Below the pieces are notes generated by a model. It worked only from the letters and a program-made list of their open reading frames with translations, was not told the origin of the DNA and searched no databases. This document shows, piece by piece, positions 34,387 through 43,375 of a stretch of DNA of 64,000 nt. The translations under genes were made by a program, and so were the position numbers. The DNA lies in the NCBI RefSeq assembly GCF_016107305.1, contig NZ_RCVR01000022.1, forward strand, positions 31,319 through 95,318. The letters run 5' to 3'. Position 1 is the first letter of the stretch; the number at the start of each line of letters is the position of its first letter. The DNA comes from Roseomonas sp. KE2513 (GTDB lineage: Bacteria; Pseudomonadota; Alphaproteobacteria; Acetobacterales; Acetobacteraceae).

Positions 34387-35931
34387 TCATGGAGACGCCG
34401 GCGCGGCGCGCCGCCGCCTGATCTCCGCCAGGTGCAACGCACCGATTGCCTGCGCGATCCCGAAATACGTCACCAGCCCCACCGCGACATACATCGCCAG
34501 CACCGCCAGCCGCATGGTCGACCCAACCGGCTCCGGCACCACCGCGCGCAGCGCCAGCAGCACCAGCGCCATGGCGAGCGTCGCGATCAGCAGCCGCGGC
34601 ACGCGCCGTCGCAGCCGCCGGTCCGGCCGCCAAGCCTGCCGCCGCCGCAGCAGCCAGGCGAGAACGATCACGTTCACCCAGGCCGAAAGCCCCGTCGCCA
34701 GCGCGATCCCCACATGCGCGAGATAGCGTGTGAGAACGAGGTTCAGCGCGAGGTTCAACGCCACCACCGCCAGCCCCACCTTCACCGGCGTCGCCGTGTC
34801 CCCGCGCGCGAAGAAGCCGGGCACGAAGGCCTTTACCAGAATGAAGGCCGGCAGCCCCAGCGCGTAGGCCGTCAGCGCCGCCGCCGTCGCCGCCCCCTCC
34901 AGTTCCCCGAAGGCGCCGCGCACGAAAAGGCCCGAGATGATCGGCCAGGCCAGCAGCGCCTGCGCCGCGGCCGCCGGCAGCGCGAGAGCCAGTGAGAGCT
35001 CCAGCGCCCGGTTCATCGTGCGATGCGCGGAGAGCGGCTTGCCGCCCTGCAACTGCTTGGACAGCAGCGGCAGCATCGCCGTCCCCACCGCCGCCCCGAT
35101 GACGCCGAGCGGCAGCTGCCCGATCCGGTCGGCGTAGTAGAGATAGGACACCGCCCCCGCCGGCAGCAGCGAGGAGATGATCACGTCCACCGCCAGGTTG
35201 AGCTGCGTCACACCTGCGCCGATCAGCCCCGGCCCCATCCGCCTGAGCACCGCCCGCACCTCCGGCGTCATGCGCGGGCGGGAGACGATCCGCATCGGCA
35301 TCCCCGCCCGCGCGACCGCCACCCAGACGAGCAGCAGCTGCGCCGCCCCCGAGACCGTCACCCCCCAGGCTAGCGCGTGCCCGGGCGTCGCGACGAAGGG
35401 CGAGAGCGCGAAGAGCGCGCCCATGGAGAGCAGGTTGAACAGCACCGGCGCGCCGGCCGCGGCCGCGAAGCGGTCCAGCCCGTTCAGCACGCCCGAGACG
35501 AGCGCGGTGAGGCAGATGAAGACGAGGTAGGGAAAGGTGATCCGCGTCATCTCGACCGCCAGCTCGAAGCGCAGCGGGTCGTCGGTGAAGCCAGGCGCCA
35601 GCACCGTCATCACCTGCGGCATGAAGAGGATGCCCAGGGTCGCCAGCAGCGTCAGCCACAGCGTCATCAGCGTGGACATGCGCTCGGCCAGCGCCCGCGC
35701 CTGCACGGGGCCGGAAACGGCCAGCGTGCCCGCGAAGGCCGGCACGAAGGCCGCGTTGAAGGCGCCCTCCCCGAAGAGCCGCCGGAACAGGTTCGGCAGC
35801 TTCAGGGCGATGAAGAAGGCGTCGGCGATCGGCCCCGCGCCGAGGCTGGCCGCGATCAGCATGTCCCGCAGGAAGCCGAGCGCGCGGCTGCCCAGCGTCC
35901 AGACGCCGACGGTGAGGATCCCCCTCAGCAT
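34387..35931 (-). CDS. murJ: Lipid II flippase MurJ
   Basis: A 514-residue inner-membrane protein of the MVF/MOP superfamily that flips lipid II during peptidoglycan synthesis. I use the ATG at 35931 (MLRGILTVGVWTLGSRALGF), which fits the family N-terminus; a longer frame overlaps trpS. Typical segments are RDMLIAASLGAGPIADAFFIALKLPNLFRRLFGEG (positions about 20-55), FNAAFVPAF and many hydrophobic helices throughout (about 14). The ATG lies 14 nt from the trpS stop, so the two are probably co-transcribed. Confidence 0.95.
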   Translation of the reverse strand: MLRGILTVGVWTLGSRALGFLRDMLIAASLGAGPIADAFFIALKLPNLFRRLFGEGAFNAAFVPAFAGTLAVSGPVQARALAERMSTLMTLWLTLLATLGILFMPQVMTVLAPGFTDDPLRFELAVEMTRITFPYLVFICLTALVSGVLNGLDRFAAAAGAPVLFNLLSMGALFALSPFVATPGHALAWGVTVSGAAQLLLVWVAVARAGMPMRIVSRPRMTPEVRAVLRRMGPGLIGAGVTQLNLAVDVIISSLLPAGAVSYLYYADRIGQLPLGVIGAAVGTAMLPLLSKQLQGGKPLSAHRTMNRALELSLALALPAAAAQALLAWPIISGLFVRGAFGELEGAATAAALTAYALGLPAFILVKAFVPGFFARGDTATPVKVGLAVVALNLALNLVLTRYLAHVGIALATGLSAWVNVIVLAWLLRRRQAWRPDRRLRRRVPRLLIATLAMALVLLALRAVVPEPVGSTMRLAVLAMYVAVGLVTYFGIAQAIGALHLAEIRRRRAAPASP

Positions 35932-35944
35932 GATGGGCAGGTCG

Positions 35945-36946
35945 TCAGCGCGGCGGCAGGAAGCCGACCAGCTCCTCCGCCTTCGCCACGATCGGCTCCG
36001 CGATCGCCCGCGCGCGCTCCGCGCCACGCCGCAGCAGCGCGTCCACCGCCCCCGGATCGTCAAGCAGCCGCCGCGTCTCCGCCGCGATGGGCGATAGATG
36101 CGCGGTCAGCGCGTCGGCCAGGATCCCCTTGAAAGTGCCGAAGCCCTGCCCGCCGTGCTGGCGCAGCACCCCCTCCGGCGTCGTGTCGGTGATGGCGGCC
36201 AGGATGCCCACCAGGTTCCGCGCCTCCGGCCGGTTCTCCAGTCCTTGCATCTCCGAGGGCAGCGGCTCCGGGTCGGTCTTCGCGCGGCGGATCTTGAGCG
36301 AGATCGTGTCCGCGTCGTCGGAGAGGTTGATGCGCGACTGGTCGGAGGGATCCGACTTGCTCATCTTCTTCGTGCCGTCGCGCAGCGACATCACGCGGGC
36401 CGCCACGCCCATGATATGCGCGTCGATATGCGGGAAGAACTCCACGCCGTAGTCGTGGTTGAACTTCTCGGCGATGTCGTTCGCCAGCTCCAGGTGCTGC
36501 TTCTGGTCCTCGCCCACCGGCACGCGCGTCGCGTGATAGGCGTGGATGTCGGCCGCCATCAGGTTCGGATAGACGTAGAGGCCCGCGCCCGCGTTGTCGC
36601 GGTCCTTGCCCGCCTTGTCCTTGAACTGCGTCATCCGGTTCAGCCAGCCGATCCGCGCCACGCAGTTGAAGATCCAGGCCAGGCGCGTGTGCGCGTGCAC
36701 GTGGGACTGCACGAAGAGCGTGCAGCGCGCGGGGTCGAGCCCGCAGGCCAGCAGCGCCGCCGCCATGTCCCGCGTCTGCCGCGTCAGCTCGCGAGGGTCC
36801 TGCCACTGGGTGATCGCGTGCTGGTCCACCACGCAGAAGATCGCCTCGTGCGTGTCCTGCATCGGCACCCAGTTGCGGATGGCCCCCAGGTAGTTGCCGA
36901 GGGTGGGGACGCCGGAGGGCTGGATGCCCGAGAAGACACGCTGCAT
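35945..36946 (-). CDS. trpS: Tryptophanyl-tRNA synthetase
   Basis: A 333-residue class I aminoacyl-tRNA synthetase that charges tRNA-Trp. The start [21 protein letters not shown] contains the HIGH-like PTLGN. The second signature is [13 protein letters not shown]. Other family segments are [33 protein letters not shown] and NHDYGVEFF. The length is normal (about 330-340). It is followed directly by murJ, an order common in alphaproteobacteria. Confidence 0.97.
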   Translation of the reverse strand: MQRVFSGIQPSGVPTLGNYLGAIRNWVPMQDTHEAIFCVVDQHAITQWQDPRELTRQTRDMAAALLACGLDPARCTLFVQSHVHAHTRLAWIFNCVARIGWLNRMTQFKDKAGKDRDNAGAGLYVYPNLMAADIHAYHATRVPVGEDQKQHLELANDIAEKFNHDYGVEFFPHIDAHIMGVAARVMSLRDGTKKMSKSDPSDQSRINLSDDADTISLKIRRAKTDPEPLPSEMQGLENRPEARNLVGILAAITDTTPEGVLRQHGGQGFGTFKGILADALTAHLSPIAAETRRLLDDPGAVDALLRRGAERARAIAEPIVAKAEELVGFLPPR

Positions 36947-37032
36947 GGAAAGGGTTTCCTGGCCGGCCGGCAGTTGGAGCGCCGGGGGCTTCGTTGAGGG
37001 TGCCCCGCCCGAAGAAGGATGTCGGACCGGGG

Positions 37033-37070
37033 CGGGAGAAGAATTCCTCCCGGCGCCCCTTCTATTTTTT
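37033..37070 (+). terminator. Terminator-like hairpin plus T-tract between phoR-like and trpS genes
   Basis: CGGGAG (37033-37038) pairs with CTCCCG (37047-37052) around AAGAATTC, within a longer GC-rich inverted structure, and a TTTTTT run follows at 37065-37070. The polarity suits plus-strand transcripts, yet both flanking genes are on the minus strand, so it may block antisense transcription. The hairpin resembles hairpin A of the intergenic repeat. Confidence 0.45.
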
Positions 37071-37147
37071 CGGCCCCGCCGGGACCAGGGCCGAACGGCG
37101 AAATCCTCGAACTTCCCCGGCGGTGCTGCCCCCCGGACCCACCACCC

Positions 37148-38500
37148 TCAATGCCCGGGCAGCCAGACCCGCATCGCCGTCCCCCGCCCCGGCTCGCTCT
37201 CGATCAGCAGCTGCCCGCGGTGGTGGGAGACGATGTGCTTCACGATGGCCAGCCCCAGTCCCGTGCCGCCCACGCCTCGCGAGCGCCCCGCATCCACGCG
37301 GTAGAAGCGCTCCGTCAGCCGCGGGATGTGCTCGCGCGCGATCCCCGGCCCGTCATCCGCCACCCGCAGCAGCACCCCCGGCGGCAACGCCCCCTCCGGC
37401 GCGGCCAGGACCCGGACGGAGAGCACCACCTGCCCGCCCTCCCGCCCGTAGCGCACCGCGTTCTCCATCAGGTTCCGCAACACCTGCGAGAGCTGCCCGG
37501 GATCGGCGGGCTCGGCCGTCGCGGGCTCCAGCTCCAGCGCCAGCCGCGCCCCCCGCGCGGCGAAGATCGGCGCCATCGCTTCCGCCTCCCCTCGCGCAAG
37601 CTCGTCCAGCCGGGCGCTGCCGGTCGGCGCCTGGTGCTCCGTCATCTCGATGCGCGAGAGGCCCAGCAGATCCTCGATCAGCCGCCGCATCCGCTCCGCC
37701 TGCTCGGCGATGATCTTGAGGAACCGCGCGCCCGCCTCGGCATCGCCCTCCGCCGGGCCCCGCAGCGTCTCCACGAAGCCCATGATGGAGGCGAGCGGCG
37801 TGCGCAACTCGTGGCTCGCATTGGCGACGAAATCCGCCCGCATCCGCTCCGCCGCCCGCGCCTGGGTGCGGTCCGCCAGCACCACCAGCAGCCGCCCCCC
37901 GTCCGAGAGCGGCGGGTCGAGCGGGATCACCTGCGTCGAGAGGTCACGCGGCACCGGCACCGGCAGCACCGCCTCCGCCACCTGCGGCACGCCCTCGGCC
38001 AGCGCCCGGTCCACGGCACCGGCGATGCCCGGGTGGCGCAGGAAGGCCGCGGTATCGGCCGTCGCGGCCGCAGGGCCCTCGCCGCCGAAGAAGCGGCGCG
38101 CAGCGGCATTCGCCCGCAGCGGCCGCCGGTCGGCCGCGAGCACGATCAGCGGGTCCGGCAGCGCCTCGATGATCGCGGCATCGGCGCGGCGCAGGCGTCC
38201 CACCATCTCCTCCCGCTCCGCGAGGCTCCGGGCCAGGCGCGCGGCCAATTCCGTCACCCGCCCCGCGGCCCGGGTAAGCGGGCGCGGGGTGGGGCCCGGT
38301 GCCCGCCCATCGGCCGCCGCCCGCAGGTCCGCCTCCAGCCCCGCCAGCGTCCTTACCCAGGACCAGCCGAGCAGGAAGGCCCCGATGGCTGTCACCAGCA
38401 GCCCCAGCAGCACCGCCCCTCCGTCCGCCCGGCCGGAAAGGCCGAGCACCAGCAGCACGAGCACCGGCACGCCGCCCAGCAGCCCGGCGGCGCGCAGCAC
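37148..38500 (-). CDS. Sensor histidine kinase, PhoR-like
   Basis: A 450-residue membrane histidine kinase. Two N-terminal helices (GVPVLVLLVLGLSG and AVLLGLLVTAIGAFLLGW) are followed by a HAMP-like or linker coil, a PAS-like domain (about 105-200; DAAIIEALPDPLIVLAADRR) and the kinase core: H-box NASHELRTPLASIMGF, N-box NLMENAVRYG, G1 VADDGPGIA and G2 GGTGLGLAIVKHI. Domain order matches PhoR, which senses phosphate supply with PhoB. No response regulator or pst genes lie in the window, so the partner is unknown. A start upstream of 38500 cannot be excluded. Confidence 0.9.
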   Translation of the reverse strand: MLRAAGLLGGVPVLVLLVLGLSGRADGGAVLLGLLVTAIGAFLLGWSWVRTLAGLEADLRAAADGRAPGPTPRPLTRAAGRVTELAARLARSLAEREEMVGRLRRADAAIIEALPDPLIVLAADRRPLRANAAARRFFGGEGPAAATADTAAFLRHPGIAGAVDRALAEGVPQVAEAVLPVPVPRDLSTQVIPLDPPLSDGGRLLVVLADRTQARAAERMRADFVANASHELRTPLASIMGFVETLRGPAEGDAEAGARFLKIIAEQAERMRRLIEDLLGLSRIEMTEHQAPTGSARLDELARGEAEAMAPIFAARGARLALELEPATAEPADPGQLSQVLRNLMENAVRYGREGGQVVLSVRVLAAPEGALPPGVLLRVADDGPGIAREHIPRLTERFYRVDAGRSRGVGGTGLGLAIVKHIVSHHRGQLLIESEPGRGTAMRVWLPGH

Positions 38501-38549
38501 GTCGGGCAGGGGCGGGCGCGGGGGGGTCAGGACCGGGCCGCCGCCAGGA

Positions 38550-39806
38550 TTACGAGCCCGCCGCCCCCGGCATCAGCGGCGGCTCCACCATCTGCGGCTC
38601 CGCCCCGGGCGTCAGCGCGTAGACGGCCAGCGCCCGTTGCACCTGCCCGTTCGGCAGCAGCCGGAAGGCGCCCTCTGCCCCCTGCAGGGGCTCGCCGACC
38701 GGCAGCGCGGCGGGGGTGGTCGGATCGAAGGGTCGGACGGAGCGCAGCGCGGCCGAGGTCGCGTCATAGGCCGTGGCGGCCAGCCGCGGCGGCCGACTGC
38801 CGAAGGCCGCCTCGTAGCGCGCCTCGAAGGCCGCGCGCGCGCCGGGGTCAGGCCCGGGCACCAGGGCACCCGCCAGCGCCGGCTCGGAAGCCAGGGAGGC
38901 GTCCCCGGCCCAGAGCGCCGGCCCGCCGAGCCGCGTGGCAGGCGCGCCGACCCCGGCCGCGGCCAGCGCGGCGGCCATCTCGCGCGCCTGCGCCCCGCTC
39001 TCCCCGAGGATCAGCAGCCCGATCGCTTCCGTCCCCGCCTGGGCCACCACCTGCCCCGCCGCCTGCGGGCGGGATGCCGCGCCCGGATAGGTCACGATCA
39101 CCGGCGGCGACATCCCGGCCTCGCGCGAGGCATTGCGCAGCGCGTTCGCGAGCTGCCGCGTGAAGGGCCCGTCCGGCCCCGCCAGCCCCATGCGCCGGAC
39201 CCCCGCCGCCTGCGCCGAGACCAGCAGCCGCCGCACCTGCTGCGAGGGCGTCAGGCCCGCGGCCCAGACGCCGTTGCCCGCCTGCTCCACGTCGTTGGTG
39301 AAGGCGATCACCGGCACCCCCGCCGCCCTCGCCTGCCCGGCCGCAGCCGTGGTCTCGGAGCCGGTCAGCGGCCCCACCACCACCCGCGCGCCCTCCGCCA
39401 GCGCCGAGCGCACTGCCTCCGAGGCGCCGCCGGAGGAACCCGTGGTGTCGCGCGGCACCAGCTCCACCCCGCGCGCGCCCGATTCGAACAGCGCCATCGT
39501 GGCCGCGTTCAGCATGGCCGGTCCCAGCGCCGCCTGCGGCCCGCTCATCGGCAGCAGCACCGCGACCCGCGCGACCGGCGCCTGGGTGGGCGCCTGCGGC
39601 CCACCGGCGAAGAGCGGCGCGGCGGGCCCGCCATAGAACTGGGCGCGCGGAACTTGCGGCGCGCAGGCCGCCAGGCCCACAAGGGCCAGCAGCGCCGCCA
39701 CGGCGCTCAGGCCCCGGATTGGGCGCGGGAACGGGCGGGGGACGCGGATTGCCGGACTGGAAGACCGGGGGGCCAGGGCAGGGCCCCGGAACAGATCAGG
39801 ATGCAA
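38550..39806 (-). CDS. LpoA/YraM-like lipoprotein (periplasmic binding-fold, penicillin-binding protein activator family)
   Basis: A 418-residue lipoprotein with a lipobox-bearing leader (SAVAALLALVGLAACAPQ; Cys at about 48). The rest is a type 1 periplasmic-binding fold (VAVLLPMSGPQAALGPAM, VVGPLTGSETTAAAGQA, VPVIAFTNDVEQAGNG). Proteins of this family next to rsmI are usually annotated as penicillin-binding protein activators after E. coli LpoA; an ABC-type ligand-binding role is the alternative. The leader is long, and a GTG nearer the lipobox is possible. With the starts used here the 5' end overlaps the divergent rsmI start by 88 bp. Confidence 0.86.
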   Translation of the reverse strand: MHPDLFRGPALAPRSSSPAIRVPRPFPRPIRGLSAVAALLALVGLAACAPQVPRAQFYGGPAAPLFAGGPQAPTQAPVARVAVLLPMSGPQAALGPAMLNAATMALFESGARGVELVPRDTTGSSGGASEAVRSALAEGARVVVGPLTGSETTAAAGQARAAGVPVIAFTNDVEQAGNGVWAAGLTPSQQVRRLLVSAQAAGVRRMGLAGPDGPFTRQLANALRNASREAGMSPPVIVTYPGAASRPQAAGQVVAQAGTEAIGLLILGESGAQAREMAAALAAAGVGAPATRLGGPALWAGDASLASEPALAGALVPGPDPGARAAFEARYEAAFGSRPPRLAATAYDATSAALRSVRPFDPTTPAALPVGEPLQGAEGAFRLLPNGQVQRALAVYALTPGAEPQMVEPPLMPGAAGS

Positions 39807-40717
39807 GCGAGCCCCCTTCTGGTGAGGAACTGGGTGCCGGGGGCCCGGTTCTCGGCGCGTCCGCCGGGCTGGCTCCCGGGTTATGGCTGGTCGCGACCCC
39901 CATCGGCAACCTGGGAGACCTTTCCTCCCGCGCAGTCGTGACCCTGCGCGGCGCCGAACTCATCCTCTGCGAGGACACGCGCGTCACCGCGCCCCTCCTC
40001 GCCCGCCACGGCATCTCCGCGCCTCTCCAGCCCCTGCACGACCACAACGAGGGGCGCGAGGTGCCGCGCCTGCTGGAGCGCCTTCTCGGCGGCGCCCGCA
40101 TCGCCCTCGTCTCCGATGCCGGCACGCCGCTGGTCAGCGACCCCGGCTACCGCCTCGCCCGCGCCGCCATGGAGGCCGGCGCCCCCGTTTCCGCCGTGCC
40201 CGGCCCCAACGCGGCGGTCATGGCCCTCACCCTCTCCGGCCTGCCGCCCCAGCCCTTCCTCTTCATGGGCTTCCTGCCCCCGCGCGAGGGTGCCCGCGCC
40301 GAGGCCATTGGGCGGCTTCGCGCCGCTGAAGCCGCCGGCCTCGCCGCCACCCTCATCTTCTTTGAGGCCCCGCACCGCCTCGCCGAATGCCTGGCCTCTC
40401 TCGCGACGGGCTTCGGCGACCGCCCCGCCGCCGTCGCGCGCGAGCTGACGAAGCGCTTCGAGGAGGTGCGCCGCGCCTCCCTGCCCGAACTCGCCGCCCA
40501 CTACGCCGCCCATCCGGCGCGCGGCGAGATCGTCGTCGTCGTCGGTCCGGCCCCCGAGACCACCGGCGGCGCCGAGGAGGTGGATGACCGGCTCCGCGCC
40601 GCCCTCGCCGCCGGCCAGTCCCTGCGCGACGCCGCCGCCATGGTTGCCGCCGCCACCGGCCTGCCCCGTCGCCAGGTCTATGCCCGCGCCCTCGAACTCG
40701 GGCGCGAGGAGGGCTGA
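39719..40717 (+). CDS. rsmI: 16S rRNA 2'-O-ribose C1402 methyltransferase RsmI
   Basis: A tetrapyrrole-methylase-fold enzyme that methylates the ribose of C1402 in 16S rRNA, paired with RsmH. Signatures are GLWLVATPIGNLGDLSSRAV, LCEDTRVTAPLL, LVSDAGTPLVSDPGYRL and AVPGPNAAVMAL. The frame is open from an ATG at 39719, but the recognisable domain starts about 52 residues later, so the true start may be a rare codon further in. No other in-frame ATG or GTG lies before the domain. The expected yraN partner is not found next to it. Divergent pairing with the LpoA-like gene is the usual alphaproteobacterial order. Confidence 0.93.
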   Translation: MGAGTGGGRGLPDWKTGGPGQGPGTDQDASEPPSGEELGAGGPVLGASAGLAPGLWLVATPIGNLGDLSSRAVVTLRGAELILCEDTRVTAPLLARHGISAPLQPLHDHNEGREVPRLLERLLGGARIALVSDAGTPLVSDPGYRLARAAMEAGAPVSAVPGPNAAVMALTLSGLPPQPFLFMGFLPPREGARAEAIGRLRAAEAAGLAATLIFFEAPHRLAECLASLATGFGDRPAAVARELTKRFEEVRRASLPELAAHYAAHPARGEIVVVVGPAPETTGGAEEVDDRLRAALAAGQSLRDAAAMVAAATGLPRRQVYARALELGREEG

Positions 40718-40835
40718 GGGCCGGCACGGCAGCCTGCCGCTCGCCGGCGGGCAAAGGGCACGTGGGCCGTGCATCCAACCCGTTGCCTTCGCGCGCGTCG
40801 CGGCCTAGCGAGGGCGCGGGACCAGGAGAACCCGG

Positions 40836-41993
40836 TTGAGCAACGCGCTGGCAGCCTCGCCCTTCCACGGCGAACCCGCCCCCCGGGTGCTCGAGGTCCC
40901 CGTGATCCTCGTCGGCTTCAACCGCCCCGCCTATCTTGACCGCGTCTGCGCCTCCCTTCTCCACCAGCGCGGCGTCGCCCTCGATCCCCGCCGCGTCTTC
41001 CTCCTGCAGGACGGCGCCGTCTCCCCCCGCACCGGCCTGCGCTACGCCGAGGACGCCGAGATCGAGGCCTCCATCGCCGCCTTCCGCGCCCATTTCCCGC
41101 GCGGCCAGGTAGCGGCCTCCCGCGTCAACCTCGGCATCGCCGCCAATATCCGCCGCGGCGAGGTCCTCGCCTTCGAGGCGCTCGGCGCCGACTGCGCATA
41201 TTTCTTCGAGGACGACCTTGAGCTCGGCCCCGAATACCTCCGCATCATGGAGGAGTTGCGCGCCGTCGCGGACCGCGACCCGCGCATCGGCTACTTCGCC
41301 GCCTATGGCGACCACAATGCCCTACCCCCCGGCCCTGAGGCCTGGCTGGTCATGCTGGACCACCATTGGGCCTTCGGCCTGAAGCGCGAGCCCTGGCGGC
41401 GCCTGCGCGAATGGATGGCACCCTACGACGCCATCCTCGAGGGGGCCGACTACACCTGGCGCGACCACATGGCGATCTACCGCTGGATGGAGGGCCTCGA
41501 CGTCGCGGGCCCGCACACCTCGCAGGACGCGATCAAGACGATCGGCTGCCACGCCCTCGGCATCGCCCGGGTGATGACCGACGTGTGCTTCGGCCGCTAC
41601 ATCGGCGCCAAGGGCGCCTCCTTCCACCAGGCGCGCTTCAACGACCTCGGCTTCGACCGCATGCGATGGGTTGAAGGCGCGGAGCACCATGTCGCCGCCG
41701 GCGTCGGCAGCCAGGTGGCCGGCATCATCGCGGACGCCCGCAAGCGACAGCGCAACTTTCGCCGCAATGAATTCGCCGCCTTGCTGGAGCAGCAAGGCCG
41801 AAGGCGCCTCGAGCGCAACCGCCTGGCCAGCCGCGAAGACGTGGCGGCCCTCTTCCGCTGGCTGCTCGACCGCGAGGCGGAAGAGGCCGCCCTCGATCTC
41901 TACGCCGAACGCTACTCGGTGCGGCAGGTGCGCGAATTCCTGCTGACCAGTCCGGAATTCCGCGGGCGCAATCCCCTGCCGCGCGAGAGCTGA
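40836..41993 (+). CDS. GNT-I-like glycosyltransferase
   Basis: A 385-residue protein from a TTG at 40836 with AGGAG 7 nt upstream. Residues about 20-230 have a nucleotide-sugar transferase fold: VPVILVGFNRPAYLDRVCASL at the N-terminus and the acidic metal-binding motif YFFEDDLELGPEYL. This pattern resembles eukaryotic-type GlcNAc-transferase I and GT2-like enzymes. The C-terminal 60 residues (LLDREAEEAALDLYAERYSV, then FLLTSPEFRGR) resemble the DUF4214-type repeat found in bacterial surface and glycosyltransferase proteins. Acceptor and donor are unknown. It stands alone after rsmI. Confidence 0.75.
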   Translation: MSNALAASPFHGEPAPRVLEVPVILVGFNRPAYLDRVCASLLHQRGVALDPRRVFLLQDGAVSPRTGLRYAEDAEIEASIAAFRAHFPRGQVAASRVNLGIAANIRRGEVLAFEALGADCAYFFEDDLELGPEYLRIMEELRAVADRDPRIGYFAAYGDHNALPPGPEAWLVMLDHHWAFGLKREPWRRLREWMAPYDAILEGADYTWRDHMAIYRWMEGLDVAGPHTSQDAIKTIGCHALGIARVMTDVCFGRYIGAKGASFHQARFNDLGFDRMRWVEGAEHHVAAGVGSQVAGIIADARKRQRNFRRNEFAALLEQQGRRRLERNRLASREDVAALFRWLLDREAEEAALDLYAERYSVRQVREFLLTSPEFRGRNPLPRES

Positions 41994-42004
41994 GCCCCGG
42001 CGGC

Positions 42005-42032
42005 TCCGAGAGAGGGCAGAACCCCCTCCGGA
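42005..42032. repeat. Solo hairpin B of the intergenic repeat family
   Basis: TCCGAGAGAGGG pairs imperfectly with CCCCCTCCGGA around CAGAA. This sequence and the following GAGACCGCAAGCGCC match hairpin B and its flank in copy 2 (CCGGAGAGGGCAGC, then GGGCCGCGAGCGGCG). It lies between the convergent glycosyltransferase and small-protein genes, the same position as the full copies. Confidence 0.65.
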
Positions 42033-42047
42033 GACCGCAAGCGCCCC

Positions 42048-42245
42048 TCAGCTCCCCCTCTTTTCCGGCCCGTCCGTCTCCGCCTGTCCTTGCGGCTGTC
42101 CCGGTTCGGGGCGACTGCCGCCGCCGAGTTGTTCCAGCTTCCTCTTCACCCGCTGGTCCTCCTCCGTCAGCGGTGGCGGGTATTTCGGCGCCACGCCGGG
42201 CGGCACGGAATCACCGGGATCGTGGTCTTTCTCGCCATGCGCCAT
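42048..42245 (-). CDS. Small hydrophilic protein, function unknown
   Basis: A 65-residue product beginning MAHGEKDHDPGDSVPPGVAP with a strong ribosome-binding site (AAGGAGGG) ahead of the ATG at 42245. It is rich in Pro, Gly, Glu, Lys and Gln, has no hydrophobic segment and probably is disordered. No family is recognised. The good ribosome-binding site is the main support. Confidence 0.6.
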   Translation of the reverse strand: MAHGEKDHDPGDSVPPGVAPKYPPPLTEEDQRVKRKLEQLGGGSRPEPGQPQGQAETDGPEKRGS

Positions 42246-42489
42246 CGACCGGTCCCTCCTTGATGAACTCCTCGCAGGAGCGTCCCCGCGCCGGGCCGGT
42301 TGCAATGAGGCGCCAAGTGGTTGTCCCCACGGAAGGTTTTTCGCGTGAAGGTTAGACTCCCTTGTTGAAGTCCGCTCTGAGGAACGGCACGTAAAACCCC
42401 TGTCCGGGCGCTGATCCGCCGAGTCGCAAGGCCTGGGCAGGCCGCCGGCGGCCCGCCGGAGTGACGAAGGCGGTAGGGAGGGGACCGGG

Positions 42490-43200
42490 ATGGTGCTGCT
42501 TCTCGCCGCCATCGCCCTTCTCGGCCTCGCCGCCCTGCTGGTGCTCGTCCACGCCGTGCCGGTGGAGCCGGCGGCCCCGGAGCCGCTTCCCACCCTCACC
42601 CCCCGCCAGTTCGAGCAGCACTGCGGCGATGTCCTGGCCGCCCGCGGCTGGTCGGTCGCCGTCGGGCGCGGCTCGGGCGACCAGGGAGTGGACGTGCTGG
42701 CGCGGAAGGACGGGCGCGCGCTGGTGATCCAGTGCAAGCTCCACGCACGGCCCGTGGGCAACAAGGCCGTGCAGGAGGCCCTGGCGGGGCGCGGCTATGC
42801 GGGAGCGGACGCGGCGGCGGTCGTCTCCAACGCGCCCTATACGGCCGCGGCCCACGCCCTTGCGGCGCGCGTCGGCGTGCTGCTGCTGAACGTGGCGGAC
42901 CTGCCGCGGATCGAGCGCCTGATTGAGTGGCCTGAGACGCCGGCCACACCGCTTCCGGAGGCAGCGCCGACCCGCCCGCGCCGGCGCCGCACCCGCCGAC
43001 CCGCCGCGCGGCCCGCGCGCCGCATCCCCGCCCGTCCGCTGGCCGCCGCGATCCTCGCCGGGATCATCCTCTTCATGCCGAGGATGGCGCCCGAGCCCCC
43101 CGCCCCCCCGCGGGCGATCGCGCGCCCCGCCCCGCCGAGGCCGCCCGCCGTGGTCGAGCAGCCGGAGATCGCTCCGTCCCGCGCACGGCGCGCGGCCTAG
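42490..43200 (+). CDS. Membrane-anchored Mrr-like restriction endonuclease-fold protein
   Basis: A 236-residue protein with an N-terminal membrane helix (VLLLAAIALLGLAALLVLVH). An Mrr-type nuclease domain (about 35-145) follows: LTPRQFEQHCGDVLAARGW, GSGDQGVDVLARKDG with the Asp, and LVIQCKLHARPVGNKAVQE with the QxK motif, so the PD-(D/E)xK core looks intact. Next is an Arg-rich tract, a second hydrophobic helix (LAAAILAGIILFMP) and a Pro-rich tail. Such proteins cleave or bind DNA, sometimes modified DNA. Being held at the membrane suggests a role with incoming DNA, but that is inference. No methylase is adjacent. Confidence 0.8.
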   Translation: MVLLLAAIALLGLAALLVLVHAVPVEPAAPEPLPTLTPRQFEQHCGDVLAARGWSVAVGRGSGDQGVDVLARKDGRALVIQCKLHARPVGNKAVQEALAGRGYAGADAAAVVSNAPYTAAAHALAARVGVLLLNVADLPRIERLIEWPETPATPLPEAAPTRPRRRRTRRPAARPARRIPARPLAAAILAGIILFMPRMAPEPPAPPRAIARPAPPRPPAVVEQPEIAPSRARRAA

Positions 43201-43375
43201 CTGGAAGCGGGGATCGACGGCCGGCCCGCGGGGCGATCTCGGCCAGCCCATCCAGGGAGGCGGGATACTACCGGTGGTTGGAGGCTGGCCCGCCACCAAG
43301 GTGATTGGTTGTGCCCACGCCTCGGTCTAGTCTCGCCCGCCAACGTCGCCCGCCCATGACCGGACGCTCACGCCC

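Noticed and set aside
42490..43200. YraN (UPF0102), expected near rsmI
   Set aside because: The protein has membrane helices and an Mrr-type core; it is larger and unlike YraN.
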